Positions 10,929 to 19,736 of a stretch of 64,000 bases of DNA are shown piece after piece (positions within the stretch are counted from its first letter, which is position 1; each line of letters begins with the position of its first letter). Made by a program: the position numbers and the translations under genes. This stretch comes from DASQPR01 sp963836785 (GTDB taxonomy: Bacteria > Actinomycetota > Actinomycetes > Mycobacteriales > Micromonosporaceae). The notes beneath the pieces were generated by a model. It was not told the origin of the DNA. It was given only the letters and a program-made list of their open reading frames with translations, and did not search any database. The stretch lies in NCBI GenBank assembly GCA_963836785.1, contig CAWIKW010000024.1, positions 346,118 to 410,117 of the forward strand, written 5' to 3'.

Positions 10929-11141
10929 CGCGGTTGCCCGGAGTCTCGAAGGCAGATGATCTCGGACCAGCCTAACGGTATGACGAGATGGTCGGGACGC
11001 CGATCGCACGGCGCCCGAGCGAGCGTAGCAACGGGCTCCGGCCGCGACTCCGACGCCGACCGGTTTGACCTGGACGGGGTGGCCGGCGAACGGACCCACC
11101 TACGCGCCTGGTCACCGGGGGAGCGGACGGCTGGGCCCGAG

Positions 11142-11775
11142 TTACAACGCCGAAATCGTTGCCGGCGCGCGCTCGGCGCGGCTCAGTGCGCGAAGAACTG
11201 GAGTCTGGCCGTGGCGGCGGACGGACAGGCGAGTCAGCAGATCGAGGACCGGCACCATGACCGACTCCGGCAGTACGGGTGTCGGAAGACCTACGCTCAC
11301 GGCCAGGTCGTCGGAGTGCACGGCGATCTCCATCATGCGCGTGATCAGGAAGTCGTCGAGCGCCAGCGACCAGGGACCGGCCGGCATTCGTACGAATAAA
11401 TCGACGGGCGCGCTCGGGAAGCCGTACCGACAGCATGGCCAGCGCCTCGGACGCGGTCGAGGCGACGGCGGCCGGCCCGGCCTGGCCGGCCGATTCGCTA
11501 CCGGCGCGGATCGCCGTGTTCGTCTCCTGGTCCCAGGCGGCGCCGAGCCAGGTCGCTCGCCCGTAGTGCTCGATGAGCGTCACTCGCTCCACGTCCGTCG
11601 GGCCGGCGTCGAGCGCCCGTGCTGCGGAGACGATCTGGTTGGTCAGGTGCGCGGCGAGTCCGCCGACGGACATCGCGGCGAGCGCGCTCGGTGCCGACCA
11701 GGCCGCGACGACCGCGGGATCGGCGACCAGGGTCGCGGCCGATGTTGCGGCGTGCAGGTATGCGTCTGCGATCAT
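11142..11775 (-). pseudogene. Mycothiol-type DinB/maleylpyruvate isomerase-like protein with one frame break
   Basis: From ATG at 11775 the frame reads a DinB-like helical bundle (MSVGGLAAHLTNQIVSAARA, EHYGRATWLGAAWDQETN) down to AMLSVRLP. It then loses homology. The next frame continues with APVDLFVRMPAGPWSLALDD and MMEIAVHSDDLAVSVGLP, the family's C-terminal metal-ligand region. Removing one base near 11415 joins them. The span is 634 bases, a multiple of three plus one. The short C-terminal frame starting at 11387 would not make a functional protein alone. The restored protein would be about 210 residues. Confidence 0.78.
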
Positions 11776-11873
11776 GCGCGGCAGGCTAACAGCCCATGGT
11801 CCCGAGCCGCTGCCCTGACCGCCGCGCCACATCGCCCATCTCGACACCGCACTGCGTAGCCGAACATGATCGT

Positions 11874-12533
11874 CTAGTGGAACATGACGTAGCGGCTCGG
11901 GTCGGCGCCGGTCAACCGATAGCGCTCCGGATCGGGCATCCGGCCGCCGAGCAGGCGGACGAGCGTGACGGCGTCGGTCGCGAGCGTCGCATCGGACGGT
12001 TCGCTGCCCAGCTGAAGCGTCCGGATTGGCAGCTCCACGCGTGTCAGCGGGATCGCTGCCCGGGGGCGACGACTGAGTTCCTCGAACAGGGTGAGCGCAT
12101 CGTTCAGGCCATCGCTGGCGTACGCGGCCTCGATGCCGAGCGCGTCCCGGACGTCGCCGCCGTGCAGCCATTCGCCGAGCGCCAGGCCGTCCAGTTTGCC
12201 CTCGGCCGCCGCGATGGCCGCCGCCCCGGCGGCGTAGTTGGCCGCGAGTTCGTCGAGCACGTCTTCGATCGGCAGCGGCTTGCGGTCATCGACGTCGCGC
12301 TGGTTCTCCTCGGGGGAGAAGCCATGGCCCGTACCGGCGGCGGCCATGCCGAGCGCGGCCGCGCAGTGGGCCAGCACATCGCGCACGCTCCAGTCCGGCA
12401 GCACCGTGGGTCGGTCGAAGTCGCTCGGTGGCGTGCTCCGGAGAATGGGCAGGATCGCGTCCCGCTCGGTGAGGAGCAGCCGGGCTCCCCGGGACTGTGC
12501 CCGCGACGACTCGGCAGTCAGTGATTCGGTCAC
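11874..12533 (-). CDS. Maleylpyruvate isomerase family (mycothiol-dependent DinB) protein
   Basis: A 219-residue protein of the mycothiol-dependent maleylpyruvate isomerase N-terminal family. It has LPDWSVRDVLAHCAAALGMA near residue 45 and GEWLHGGDVRDALG near 120, which give the conserved His residues of the DinB metal site. Such proteins usually act as mycothiol-dependent transferases or isomerases; the substrate is unknown. It is a divergent homologue of the frame-broken gene at 11142-11775 on the same strand. Confidence 0.82.
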   Translation of the reverse strand: MTESLTAESSRAQSRGARLLLTERDAILPILRSTPPSDFDRPTVLPDWSVRDVLAHCAAALGMAAAGTGHGFSPEENQRDVDDRKPLPIEDVLDELAANYAAGAAAIAAAEGKLDGLALGEWLHGGDVRDALGIEAAYASDGLNDALTLFEELSRRPRAAIPLTRVELPIRTLQLGSEPSDATLATDAVTLVRLLGGRMPDPERYRLTGADPSRYVMFH

Positions 12534-12561
12534 ACCGCGAGCGTAGATGGTTGCGCACGCC

Positions 12562-13323
12562 TCACGAGCGTGTCGATCGTCCGGTATTGCCGCGACCGAG
12601 CAGCAGCCGCCACGGGAGCAGGGCCGACTCCGCCTGTACGGACGCGCTCATCTTCGACCGGCCGTTGGTGCGGTCTTCGAAGCGGATCGGCACCTCGACA
12701 ATCGGCAGCCCGGCCCGCGCCGCCCGGTAGTTCATCTCGACCTGAAACGCGTACCCGTTGCTGGCTATCGACGGCACGTCGACGGCGCGCAACGCGTCCG
12801 CGCGCCAGGCCTTGAATCCGGCCGTCGCGTCGCGTACGCCGAGCTGAAGGATCGTATTCACATAGCGGTTCGCCCACGTCGAGAGCATCCGGCGCCGCAT
12901 CGGCCAGTCGCTTGCAACCTCGCCGCCGTCGACATATCGCGAGCCGATGACGACGGCGGCCCGGTCCCGATCGAGGATGTCGAGCATCTGTGGAATCGCG
13001 GCGCACGGGTGGGAAAGGTCGGCGTCCATCTGGATCACGATGTCGGCGGCTTCGCTCAGTGCGCGGCCGATCCCGGCGACGTACGCACGTCCGAGTCCGT
13101 CCTTCGTCGATCGATGCAGGACCGTCATCGGGATCGGCGCGGTGATCGCGAGTTTGTCGGCGAGTTCGCCGGTCCCGTCCGGAGAGTCGTCATCGACCAC
13201 GAGAAGATGGAGGTTCGGCACGTCGAGTGCGGCGAGAGAGTCGACGAGAGTCGGTAGGTTGTCGCGCTCGTTGTACGTCGGCACGACCACGGTGATCTTT
13301 TTACCCTCGGTCACGAGCGGCAC
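12562..13323 (-). CDS. Polyprenol-phosphate mannose synthase (GT2)
   Basis: A 253-residue family 2 glycosyltransferase of the dolichol-phosphate mannosyltransferase class. It has VVPTYNERDNLPTLVDSLAA, LLVVDDDSPDGTGELADKLA, the metal-binding QMDADLSHP, GSRYVDGGEV and GFKAWRADALRAVD. It transfers mannose from GDP-mannose to polyprenyl phosphate. It corresponds to the catalytic domain of mycobacterial Ppm1 without the apolipoprotein acyltransferase part. Its product feeds GT-C enzymes such as the one encoded at 9276-10928. Confidence 0.88.
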   Translation of the reverse strand: MPLVTEGKKITVVVPTYNERDNLPTLVDSLAALDVPNLHLLVVDDDSPDGTGELADKLAITAPIPMTVLHRSTKDGLGRAYVAGIGRALSEAADIVIQMDADLSHPCAAIPQMLDILDRDRAAVVIGSRYVDGGEVASDWPMRRRMLSTWANRYVNTILQLGVRDATAGFKAWRADALRAVDVPSIASNGYAFQVEMNYRAARAGLPIVEVPIRFEDRTNGRSKMSASVQAESALLPWRLLLGRGNTGRSTRS

Positions 13324-13354
13324 CGTTTCGCCCGCGACATCTCGGCGTGTCCGC

Positions 13355-14146
13355 TCATATGCGCGTGGCGGGCGGCTCGGCCGACGTGACCATGGTGAGG
13401 TCCCGCGTCGTGCTGACGGACAGGAGAGTGAGGGCGGCCAGCGCCACTCCGGCGATCGCCGGGAGCGCCACCTCGGTACGGGTGGTCGCGGCGAACGACA
13501 GCACCATCGCCGCCGTCGCGGCGGTCGCGGTGGTCAGCAGGGCCATACCGGCGTGTACCCGCGTTGTCGACGGGACACGCGATCGGGCCGGATCCATCGT
13601 CGCGAGAATCCGGCACGTCTGGAACAACGCACCGGCGATGGCCAGATACCAGCACACGAGTACGACCAGGCGAATTGCGATGGGTGCCGATCCTTGCGCC
13701 GTGTGCGCGAACAGCGCCGCGCCAGCCCCGACCGCGCCCGGGATCGTCAGTCGCTTGGCCGACTCGGCCACGAGCCAGCGGACCATTGCCGCGTCTCCGC
13801 GCGGCCACGGCGCGACGAGTACGGCGCCGACCGCGATCGCGGCGGCGCTGGTGGCCAGCCCCGCTTCGCGCGTGGCGTCGGCGACCAGGTGGCCGTCGGT
13901 CTCGACGAGGAGATGGGACAGCAACCAACTGGCCATCGCCAGCGCGACCGCGGCGACGCACACCCGGTTGAGCCGGCGCTGCCGAGTGTCGGCCGGCCAG
14001 ACGGCCGGATGCAGCCACATGTCGACAATTCCGAGCGCGAGGCCCGGTACGTCATGCGCGCGGACGCTCGAGGCGCGGATGTCGGCGCCCCACTGGGCTT
14101 GAAACGGCCGTGGGTAAAGCCGGACCAGGCGGTCGACCATGCTCAT
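13355..14146 (-). CDS. Integral membrane protein in a PadR operon
   Basis: 263 residues with about six hydrophobic segments, beginning with the cytosolic MSMVDRLVRLYPRPFQAQWG. This N-terminus (LYPRxFRxxxGxE) is common in actinobacterial membrane proteins encoded next to PadR regulators. Its ATG overlaps the PadR stop (ATGA, 14143-14146), so the two are co-translated and it is the likely PadR-regulated partner. No transport motif is recognised. Confidence 0.75.
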   Translation of the reverse strand: MSMVDRLVRLYPRPFQAQWGADIRASSVRAHDVPGLALGIVDMWLHPAVWPADTRQRRLNRVCVAAVALAMASWLLSHLLVETDGHLVADATREAGLATSAAAIAVGAVLVAPWPRGDAAMVRWLVAESAKRLTIPGAVGAGAALFAHTAQGSAPIAIRLVVLVCWYLAIAGALFQTCRILATMDPARSRVPSTTRVHAGMALLTTATAATAAMVLSFAATTRTEVALPAIAGVALAALTLLSVSTTRDLTMVTSAEPPATRI

Positions 14147-14442
14147 GTCAGGCCGATCCCGAGGTTTCGCAGACCGGCCTGCGCGATGTGCGCCATCGAT
14201 CGCAGCTCGTGTTCGAGCACCTCACGTCCGGCCGCCGTGAGTCGGACGGGATGCTGGCGGCCCTGCTCGCTCAGTCCTTCGACAAGACCCTTCGCCTCGA
14301 GCCGGGCCAGGGCCCCGTACAGACTGCCGACGCCCAGCCGTCGCCCGGTGAGTTGTTCGATCGCCACGTTGATGGCATAGCCATGTTGGGGACCGTCGGC
14401 CAAAGCGCACAGCACGAGTGTCTGCGCGTCCGTCGTCTGCAC
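14143..14442 (-). CDS. PadR family transcriptional regulator
   Basis: A 99-residue PadR winged-helix protein: LVLCALADGPQHGYAINVAI, then LGVGSLYGALARLEAKGLV (recognition helix and wing). A short C-terminal helix suggests a PadR-s1 type dimer. Start is GTG at 14442 with AAGGAGG five bases upstream. The region upstream carries several TACTA-type repeats, likely its own operators. It probably represses itself and the coupled membrane protein, and perhaps the divergent cis-prenyltransferase gene. Confidence 0.88.
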   Translation of the reverse strand: MQTTDAQTLVLCALADGPQHGYAINVAIEQLTGRRLGVGSLYGALARLEAKGLVEGLSEQGRQHPVRLTAAGREVLEHELRSMAHIAQAGLRNLGIGLT

Positions 14443-14471
14443 CAGGACCTCCTTAGGGATCGGTCGACAGA

Positions 14472-14578
14472 TTACTACACCCCAAGTACTACGTGACAGA
14501 TACTACGTGATACGTACTAGCGTGCCGGCGGAAGCGAGTTCATTACTACGGCCCACGTACTACACGATCCGTACTATG
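14472..14578. promoter_or_regulatory. Cluster of TACTA repeats, candidate PadR operators
   Basis: The divergent intergenic region holds at least six TACTA/TACTAC elements: near 14473, 14487, 14501, 14515, 14544, 14558 and 14572. The pairs at about 14501-14519 and 14558-14576 have the same arrangement (TACTACGTGATACGTACTA and TACTACACGATCCGTACTA). TACGT-GAT-ACGTA at 14504-14516 is an inverted repeat. AT content is high for this genome, so promoters for both directions probably lie here. Confidence 0.6.
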
Positions 14579-14634
14579 CTGCGGTGGGTTATCCGGCGAA
14601 ATCGTCGTCGCCGACCGTGGACGGAAGGAGCGCT

Positions 14635-15411
14635 GTGCGACTTACCCAACCGTTGTACGCGGTCTATACCCGGCGGCTGCGCCGGCAGGTGCTGAGTGCG
14701 CCGCGCCCCGAGCACGTCGGGCTCATCATCGACGGAAACCGCCGGTGGGCGCGGCAGATGGGAATGGCCAACCCGAGCGTCGGTCACCGCTACGGCGCCG
14801 AACACGTCGAAGACGCGTTGTCGTGGTGCGAGGCGGTCGGGATCAAGCATGTCACCGTGTTCGTCTGCTCAACGGAGAACCTGCAACAGCGCGACAGCGA
14901 CGAGGTCGCCTTCCTCATGGACCTGATCGAGCATGTGATCGCCGACAAGCTCACTCGCTCCGACGCCCGCTGGCAGGTTCACGTCGCCGGCACTCTCGAC
15001 CTGCTTCCCGACGCCACGGCCCGAGCACTCAAATCGGCGGTCGATGGCACCGCGCACTGTGCGACCGGCGCGACGGTCACCCTCGCCATCGGTTACGGCG
15101 GGCGGCAGGAGGTCACCGACGCCCTGCGTGACCTCATGCTCGAGCGGGCCGAGGAGGGGCAATCGTTGGTCGACGTGGCCATGAACCTGACGACCGACGA
15201 TATCGCCCGGCACCTCTACACCGCCGGTCGTCCCGACCCCGACCTGGTCATTCGCACCAGCGGCGAGCAACGCATGTCGAACTTCCTGCTGTGGCAGAGC
15301 GCGTACGCGGAGCTGTACTTCTGCGATGCGTACTGGCCGGCTTTCCGTGAGATCGACTTCTTGCGGGCGCTGCGAAGCTTTGGTGCGCGGGAGCGGCGAT
15401 TCGGAGCGTAA
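14635..15411 (+). CDS. cis-Prenyltransferase (UppS/Z-farnesyl diphosphate synthase family)
   Basis: 258 residues of the undecaprenyl diphosphate synthase family. The catalytic Asp (residue 33) is in LIIDGNRRWARQMG, and the C-terminal signature is RTSGEQRMSNFLLWQSAYAE. It condenses isopentenyl diphosphate in cis. Actinobacteria often carry both a long-chain UppS and a short-chain (Z,E)-farnesyl diphosphate synthase, and chain length cannot be told here. Start is GTG at 14635 because GGAAGGAG lies at 14623-14630; an in-frame ATG at 14584 lacks such a site. Divergent from padR. Confidence 0.88.
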   Translation: MRLTQPLYAVYTRRLRRQVLSAPRPEHVGLIIDGNRRWARQMGMANPSVGHRYGAEHVEDALSWCEAVGIKHVTVFVCSTENLQQRDSDEVAFLMDLIEHVIADKLTRSDARWQVHVAGTLDLLPDATARALKSAVDGTAHCATGATVTLAIGYGGRQEVTDALRDLMLERAEEGQSLVDVAMNLTTDDIARHLYTAGRPDPDLVIRTSGEQRMSNFLLWQSAYAELYFCDAYWPAFREIDFLRALRSFGARERRFGA

Positions 15412-15418
15412 CGGCGGC

Positions 15419-15928
15419 TTACCGGCCGTGCTCCACGTCACGCGAGCGATCGAGGTCCGACTGCGACATGCCATCGTGGGCCATCAAGATGAGGCGGTGC
15501 ACCCGCTCCGGGTTGAGGTAGTCGTCGCCGACTTCGATGAATCCATGCGCCCGGTAGAGACCGATCGCCGCGACGTTTGTCTCGCGTACCGCTAAGCGCA
15601 CCGACGGCGCCCGGCGAGATGCTGCCCACCGCAGAGCAGCTTCGACGAGTCGATGCCCCGTCCCGGATCCTCGCGCGTTCGGCCGTACCCACACCGAACC
15701 GAGCTCGAACTCGTGGTTGACGGCGGCCATGCCGACGGCGTCACCTCCCTGACGTGCGACAAGATGCAGGGACGGATTGCTCAGTCGCGCACGCCATTGC
15801 GCTTCGGTCGTCGCCACGACGTCCGCGAGTGTTGAGCCGAATGCCTCCGGCTCGGTGGTCGTCGCCTCGATCCGCAGTGCGCGCCATTGCGCCCAGTCGT
15901 CTGGCGTCAACTCCTCAACGGCAATCAC
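15419..15928 (-). CDS. GNAT family N-acetyltransferase
   Basis: About 169 residues with the GNAT fold: LTPDDWAQWRALRIEA at the N-terminus, then VWVRPNARGSGTGHRLVEAA (acetyl-CoA pyrophosphate loop, RxxGxG variant) and ETNVAAIGLYRAHGFIEVGD. GTG at 15928 fits the domain start, with AGGA about eight bases upstream; an in-frame ATG at 16024 would add an unrelated tail. Substrate unknown. It ends eight bases from the convergent cis-prenyltransferase gene. Confidence 0.82.
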   Translation of the reverse strand: MIAVEELTPDDWAQWRALRIEATTTEPEAFGSTLADVVATTEAQWRARLSNPSLHLVARQGGDAVGMAAVNHEFELGSVWVRPNARGSGTGHRLVEAALRWAASRRAPSVRLAVRETNVAAIGLYRAHGFIEVGDDYLNPERVHRLILMAHDGMSQSDLDRSRDVEHGR

Positions 15929-16262
15929 CGCCGGATCCTGGCAAACCGCGCCGGTTGCCACAACTGAAATGCTGCGCGGCCCAGGAGCTAGGAGGGAGGC
16001 GCGGCGACCGCCGACGCTGCTCATCAGAATCGGCAGTCGTAGCCCGATGGTGAGTCGATCACCGCAATGATGATCATTTCTGTGGTGTCACGAAGCGGCG
16101 GCCGTCGTTCGGCATTTGGCGGGAAGGCAGAATCCCGCAATCGGCGTCGCGTAGCCCGACGCCGGCCTACTGTTTCCTGGTTTGGCCAGATGCTTGTCGA
16201 AGACTTCGATTGAGCGCCGTGCAGATCGCGCCAGCGACGCCACACGAGAGGCGGTCCTCCGC
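15929..16262. other. Intergenic stretch, no gene recognised
   Basis: It separates the GNAT gene and the peroxiredoxin-like gene, which are divergent. Short frames on both strands have Arg-rich shadow composition. Promoters for both neighbours should lie here, but I see no clear consensus. Confidence 0.4.
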
Positions 16263-16832
16263 ATGCGGTCCGACATCAGCCAGGGCGGCATTTTCCCCGA
16301 TTACGCGCTGCCCGACCACACCGGCACCGTCCGTACGCTCAGCGAACTCCAAGGCGGCGATCCGCTCGTTCTCATGCTTTCGCGCGGCCACTACTGCCCC
16401 AAAGAGCACCAGCAGCACCTTGAGTTGGCCGCGTTCCAGTCGAAGGTCGCCGTCGCCTACACGCAGATGGTCACGATCTCGACCGACGAGCACCACACGC
16501 TGCAGGAGTTCCGAGCGTCGGTCGGTGCCCAGTGGACCTTCCTCTCCGACCCTGGGCGGACGATCCAGAAGGACCTGGATATCCAGGAGTACACCGACCC
16601 CGAGCACGACCCGATGATCCCGCACACCCTCGTGCTCAAGCCCGGACTGGTCATACACAGCATCTACAACGGCTACTGGTTCTGGGGTCGCCCATCGGTC
16701 GACGATCTGTGGCATGACTTGCGCGCGGCGTCGCGCGAGATCCGGCCGGACTGGGACCTGAGCACGCCCGGCCTGCGCGAGGCCTGGCTCGCCGGCGACC
16801 AGTCGCCATTTCACGGATGGGACAGGCGGTAA
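16263..16832 (+). CDS. AhpC/TSA-type peroxiredoxin-like protein
   Basis: 189 residues of thioredoxin-like fold: FPDYALPDHTGTVRTLSEL, then LVLMLSRGHYCPKEHQQHLE, which carries the only Cys at the usual peroxidatic position. VTISTDEHHTLQEF and FLSDPGRTIQKDL follow, typical of the AhpC/TSA family. The canonical PxxxTxxC loop is altered to SRGHYCPKE, so peroxidase activity is uncertain. ATG at 16263 is chosen at the domain start; an in-frame ATG at 16182 would add 27 Arg-rich residues. A catalase gene lies 1.2 kb downstream. Confidence 0.78.
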   Translation: MRSDISQGGIFPDYALPDHTGTVRTLSELQGGDPLVLMLSRGHYCPKEHQQHLELAAFQSKVAVAYTQMVTISTDEHHTLQEFRASVGAQWTFLSDPGRTIQKDLDIQEYTDPEHDPMIPHTLVLKPGLVIHSIYNGYWFWGRPSVDDLWHDLRAASREIRPDWDLSTPGLREAWLAGDQSPFHGWDRR

Positions 16833-16878
16833 GCGGCGACATGCCGGCTTACCGGGCGGTCGACCCGCTCGCCATCCC

Positions 16879-17634
16879 TCACCCTTCCGGGACGAGCTGC
16901 TGGCCACCATCGATGTCGTAGGTCGCGCCGGTGATCGCCGTGTTGGTCATCAGGTGTACGGCGAGCGCCGCGACGTCGGCCGGCCCCACGACACGCCCGA
17001 TGGGTAGCGTGGCGCGGAGCTGGTCGCGGCGGCTGTCGAGCTGATCGCCGAGCAGTGCGGCCGACAACGGCGTGTCGACGAAGCCGGGCGCGATGACGTT
17101 GACCCGGATCGGTGCGAGCTCGAGCGCGAGGTTGGCCGCGAGAGCGGGCAGCGCTGCGGTGGCGATCGAGGTGAGCGTGAAACCGAGGTGTGGGCGGCGG
17201 GCGCCGGTGCCGCTCATGAACACGAGCGTGCCGCCGGGCCGCACCCTGCCGATGGAGTGACGGGCGACGTCGATAGGCAGCCGCAGGCTCGCGTCGAGTG
17301 CGCGGCGCGCCTGCGTGACATCGATGTCGGCCAGGCGGGCATAGTGCGGACCGCCGGCCGTCACCATCACGTGGTCGATCGGTGTCGGCAGGTCGTGGAA
17401 GAACCGATCGAGAGCGGCCGGATCGGTGGCGTCGAAGACCGCGGTGCTCCGCGCGCCGAGTTCGTCCGCGGCGCGCTGCAGGCGCTCGTTATCGCGGCCG
17501 GTAAGGACGACGTCGGCCCCCTCGGCCCGGGCTCGCCGGGCGGTCTCGAACCCGATGCCGGCGCTGCCGCCGATCACGACGACGGTCTGGCCGGCCAGCT
17601 CCGGCGGGCGCTGCGCGGTGGTTGCGGTGTTCAT
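16879..17634 (-). CDS. Short-chain dehydrogenase/reductase
   Basis: A 251-residue SDR. Cofactor motif GGSAGIGFETARRA, VVLTGRDNERLQRAADEL (NADP preference suggested by Arg), ATDPAALDRFF, and C-terminal GATYDIDGGQQLVPEG. The usual YxxxK catalytic pair is not evident: after FMSGTGARRP the sequence reads HLGFTLTSIATAAL, so it may be a divergent or atypical SDR. Start is ATG at 17634 with AGGAGG upstream. Substrate unknown. Confidence 0.85.
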   Translation of the reverse strand: MNTATTAQRPPELAGQTVVVIGGSAGIGFETARRARAEGADVVLTGRDNERLQRAADELGARSTAVFDATDPAALDRFFHDLPTPIDHVMVTAGGPHYARLADIDVTQARRALDASLRLPIDVARHSIGRVRPGGTLVFMSGTGARRPHLGFTLTSIATAALPALAANLALELAPIRVNVIAPGFVDTPLSAALLGDQLDSRRDQLRATLPIGRVVGPADVAALAVHLMTNTAITGATYDIDGGQQLVPEG

Positions 17635-17731
17635 GTTTCCTCCTGGATCTCGTGGACCGCCGCCGCCATCCTCACGCAGTTCCCGCCAAGAACGGCAAAG
17701 TATCGACAATTCGTTCGAGGCCGCATCGGAT

Positions 17732-17985
17732 TCAATGCCCTGCGGGTGGCTCGACGTCGTCGTAGACGCGAGCTGCCGCCAGCAGTCCGTCCGGGCCGCG
17801 TTCGTAGACGCGGAGTCCCGCCTGGGGCGGCAGGTCATGGCTGGCCCAGCGGACGACGTTGTACTCGAGCGCGCAGCGCACGCCGTCGTCGGTCACCGCG
17901 CAGAGCTGCAGGCCGATACCGCCACCGTCGCGCAAGCGGTTCGTGAAAAATGAGCGAAGGTCATCGGTGCCGCGATGGGCAGGGC
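17732..17985 (-). pseudogene. SnoaL/NTF2-like domain remnant
   Basis: Directly downstream of the catalase stop, a frame reads RGTDDLRSFFTNRLRDGGGI, then VTDDGVRCALEYNVVRW and RVYERGPDGLLAAARVYDDV, the C-terminal half of a SnoaL-like polyketide-cyclase/NTF2 fold protein. The N-terminal half and a proper start are missing: upstream in this frame is sequence overlapping the catalase 3' end. It looks like a truncated gene left after a rearrangement, though a short expressed product cannot be excluded. Confidence 0.6.
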
Positions 17986-17987
17986 GG

Positions 17988-18941
17988 TCAGCTGTTGCGT
18001 TCCTGGAACGAGTGCGGATAGCTGGCGTTCCGGATGGTGAGCATGGGGTCGGCGATCTCGATGCCGGGCAGCAGGCTCCCGGCATTGAACGCGAGCGACC
18101 GGTCCGCCGTCGGGCTGTTCGGCCCGACCCGGTCGATCACGATGTGTCCGAGAGGGACGCGTTGTCGTTCGTCCGGCCAGGGCGTGGCGGGATCGTCGAT
18201 GACGTCGGAGTTCTCGGCGATCTGGGCGTACCAGGTGAACCGCACCGGATCGGCGGCGACCCGCGCGGTGAGCTCCTCCGACAGGTAGTCGGCGGACGCC
18301 GTCGCCGCCTCGTCGCGGGCGAGGCCGTGCTCGCCGGCCTCGGGTATGAACTGGTACCGGACAAAGCGGTTCCGGTCCCGGGCGTCAGTGAACTGTACGG
18401 CGTTGACGGAGTAGAAGCTGGTGGTAGCCCAGCTCTGCGGCAGCTGGGTTTGGGTGGTCAGGAACGTCTTCGCCGTGGGGTGGCTGCCCAGGAACTTCTC
18501 CAGTTCGGAACCGGGAGTCGGCTCCCCGGCACTGTGGGCGATCGCCTGCAACAACGCGCTGAAGTCGCTCGACGTCGAGACCGGGAATCCGTTGAAGCTG
18601 TGGTTGACGATGTCCATGTTCGAGCCGTCGGACATCAGGAACTTGATCGCAAAGCCACGCGGGTTCGCCTTGAGTTCGGTGTCCGGGATGTTCGGGAGAC
18701 CGGTGAAGTCGGAGAAGCGGACGATCACCGGCACCGAGGACTCCATGAACAACTGAGCGCGGCAGAGCTCCCTCGCCTCGGCGCTCGGGCTGTACGTTCC
18801 CTGCAGGATGAGCCCCTTGGTGTGGACGGCGCGGGCATGGTGCTCGCCGAATGCGGCGTGGAAGTCCTGGACGAGCTGAGCTGGCAGCCGCTCGGGGAAC
18901 TCTTCCTCGGCGACGGCCATGCGGTTTCGGGCGGCGACCAT
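17988..18941 (-). CDS. Small catalase-family heme protein
   Basis: 317 residues of the small catalase (SrpA-like, catalase-related peroxidase) group. The distal His is in HARAVHTKGLILQGTY, followed by VIVRFSDFTGLPN, NPRGFAIKF and FVRYQFIPEAGEHGL. It lacks the long wrapping and C-terminal domains of typical catalases, so it may act as a peroxidase. ATG at 18941 is chosen with AAGGGA about seven bases upstream; an in-frame ATG at 19037 lacks a site. Likely protects against peroxides together with the nearby peroxiredoxin-like protein. Confidence 0.85.
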   Translation of the reverse strand: MVAARNRMAVAEEEFPERLPAQLVQDFHAAFGEHHARAVHTKGLILQGTYSPSAEARELCRAQLFMESSVPVIVRFSDFTGLPNIPDTELKANPRGFAIKFLMSDGSNMDIVNHSFNGFPVSTSSDFSALLQAIAHSAGEPTPGSELEKFLGSHPTAKTFLTTQTQLPQSWATTSFYSVNAVQFTDARDRNRFVRYQFIPEAGEHGLARDEAATASADYLSEELTARVAADPVRFTWYAQIAENSDVIDDPATPWPDERQRVPLGHIVIDRVGPNSPTADRSLAFNAGSLLPGIEIADPMLTIRNASYPHSFQERNS

Positions 18942-19204
18942 CGAAGATCCCTTCGTCACGCCTCGCTGGTCGGTGCGGACAATCACCACCGTAGTGACCA
19001 CTGAGCCGCCAATTTGGCGAATAGCCCCAATGACCATCGTGTTCGGGCCGCCGGTCCGCCAGCCGCCGCCCGTCGCGCGGTGTCGTTCAATCGATGGTCA
19101 TGATGTTCGACAGGTCTCCGGCCTGGTGACCACCTAGACCAGTCCCGGTGTAGGCGGCGGCGGCCGATTGCAGCATGCCGCCGGCGGCGACCGGGATGCC
19201 GGGC

Positions 19205-19699
19205 TCAGCGACCGGTGGTGCCGTCGAGCTGCTCCCGGAGGATGTCTGCGTGTCCGGCGTGCCGGGCGGTCTCGCTTGTCATGTGGGCCATGACCCACCG
19301 GAGCGTGTGCCGGTTGCCCTCGACCGGGATGGCGAAGCACGCGTCCGGGTCGCCGACGGCACGGATCGCGCGGTCGCTCTCGTCGATAGTCAACCGGTAG
19401 TCCCGCAGCACGTCGGCGGTAGCGCGGTCAGCCGGGACGGTCATGCCGTTCTCCCGGTCCGCGTCCCAGGTGGCTCCGACGAGGTGGTAGCCGAACCAGT
19501 ACCGCTCCGCCTCAGCCAGGTGCTGGACGAGACCCACGATGGAGGTGCCGCTGTCGACCATGACGCGGCGCAGGTTTTCGTCGGACAGACCGTCCGCCTT
19601 CTTCAGCACGCAGTGCCGGGCGAACGACAGGAACGCCAGGGCGGTGTCGAGCTCGCCCGAATCGACGCGGGGCACGGGCTCGCGCTGGGTCTCCGCCAT
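19205..19699 (-). CDS. DinB-like DUF664 protein
   Basis: 164 residues of the DUF664 branch of the DinB superfamily. The first metal-ligand helix has SIVGLVQHLAEAERYWFGYH, and the third has VMAHMTSETARHAGHADILR. These actinobacterial proteins are probably thiol-dependent enzymes of unknown substrate. The third DinB-fold protein in this part of the window. Stands alone. Confidence 0.85.
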   Translation of the reverse strand: MAETQREPVPRVDSGELDTALAFLSFARHCVLKKADGLSDENLRRVMVDSGTSIVGLVQHLAEAERYWFGYHLVGATWDADRENGMTVPADRATADVLRDYRLTIDESDRAIRAVGDPDACFAIPVEGNRHTLRWVMAHMTSETARHAGHADILREQLDGTTGR

Positions 19700-19736
19700 G
19701 CCGAAACGGTAACGCCCCGCAGCGTTGTCGCACGGG

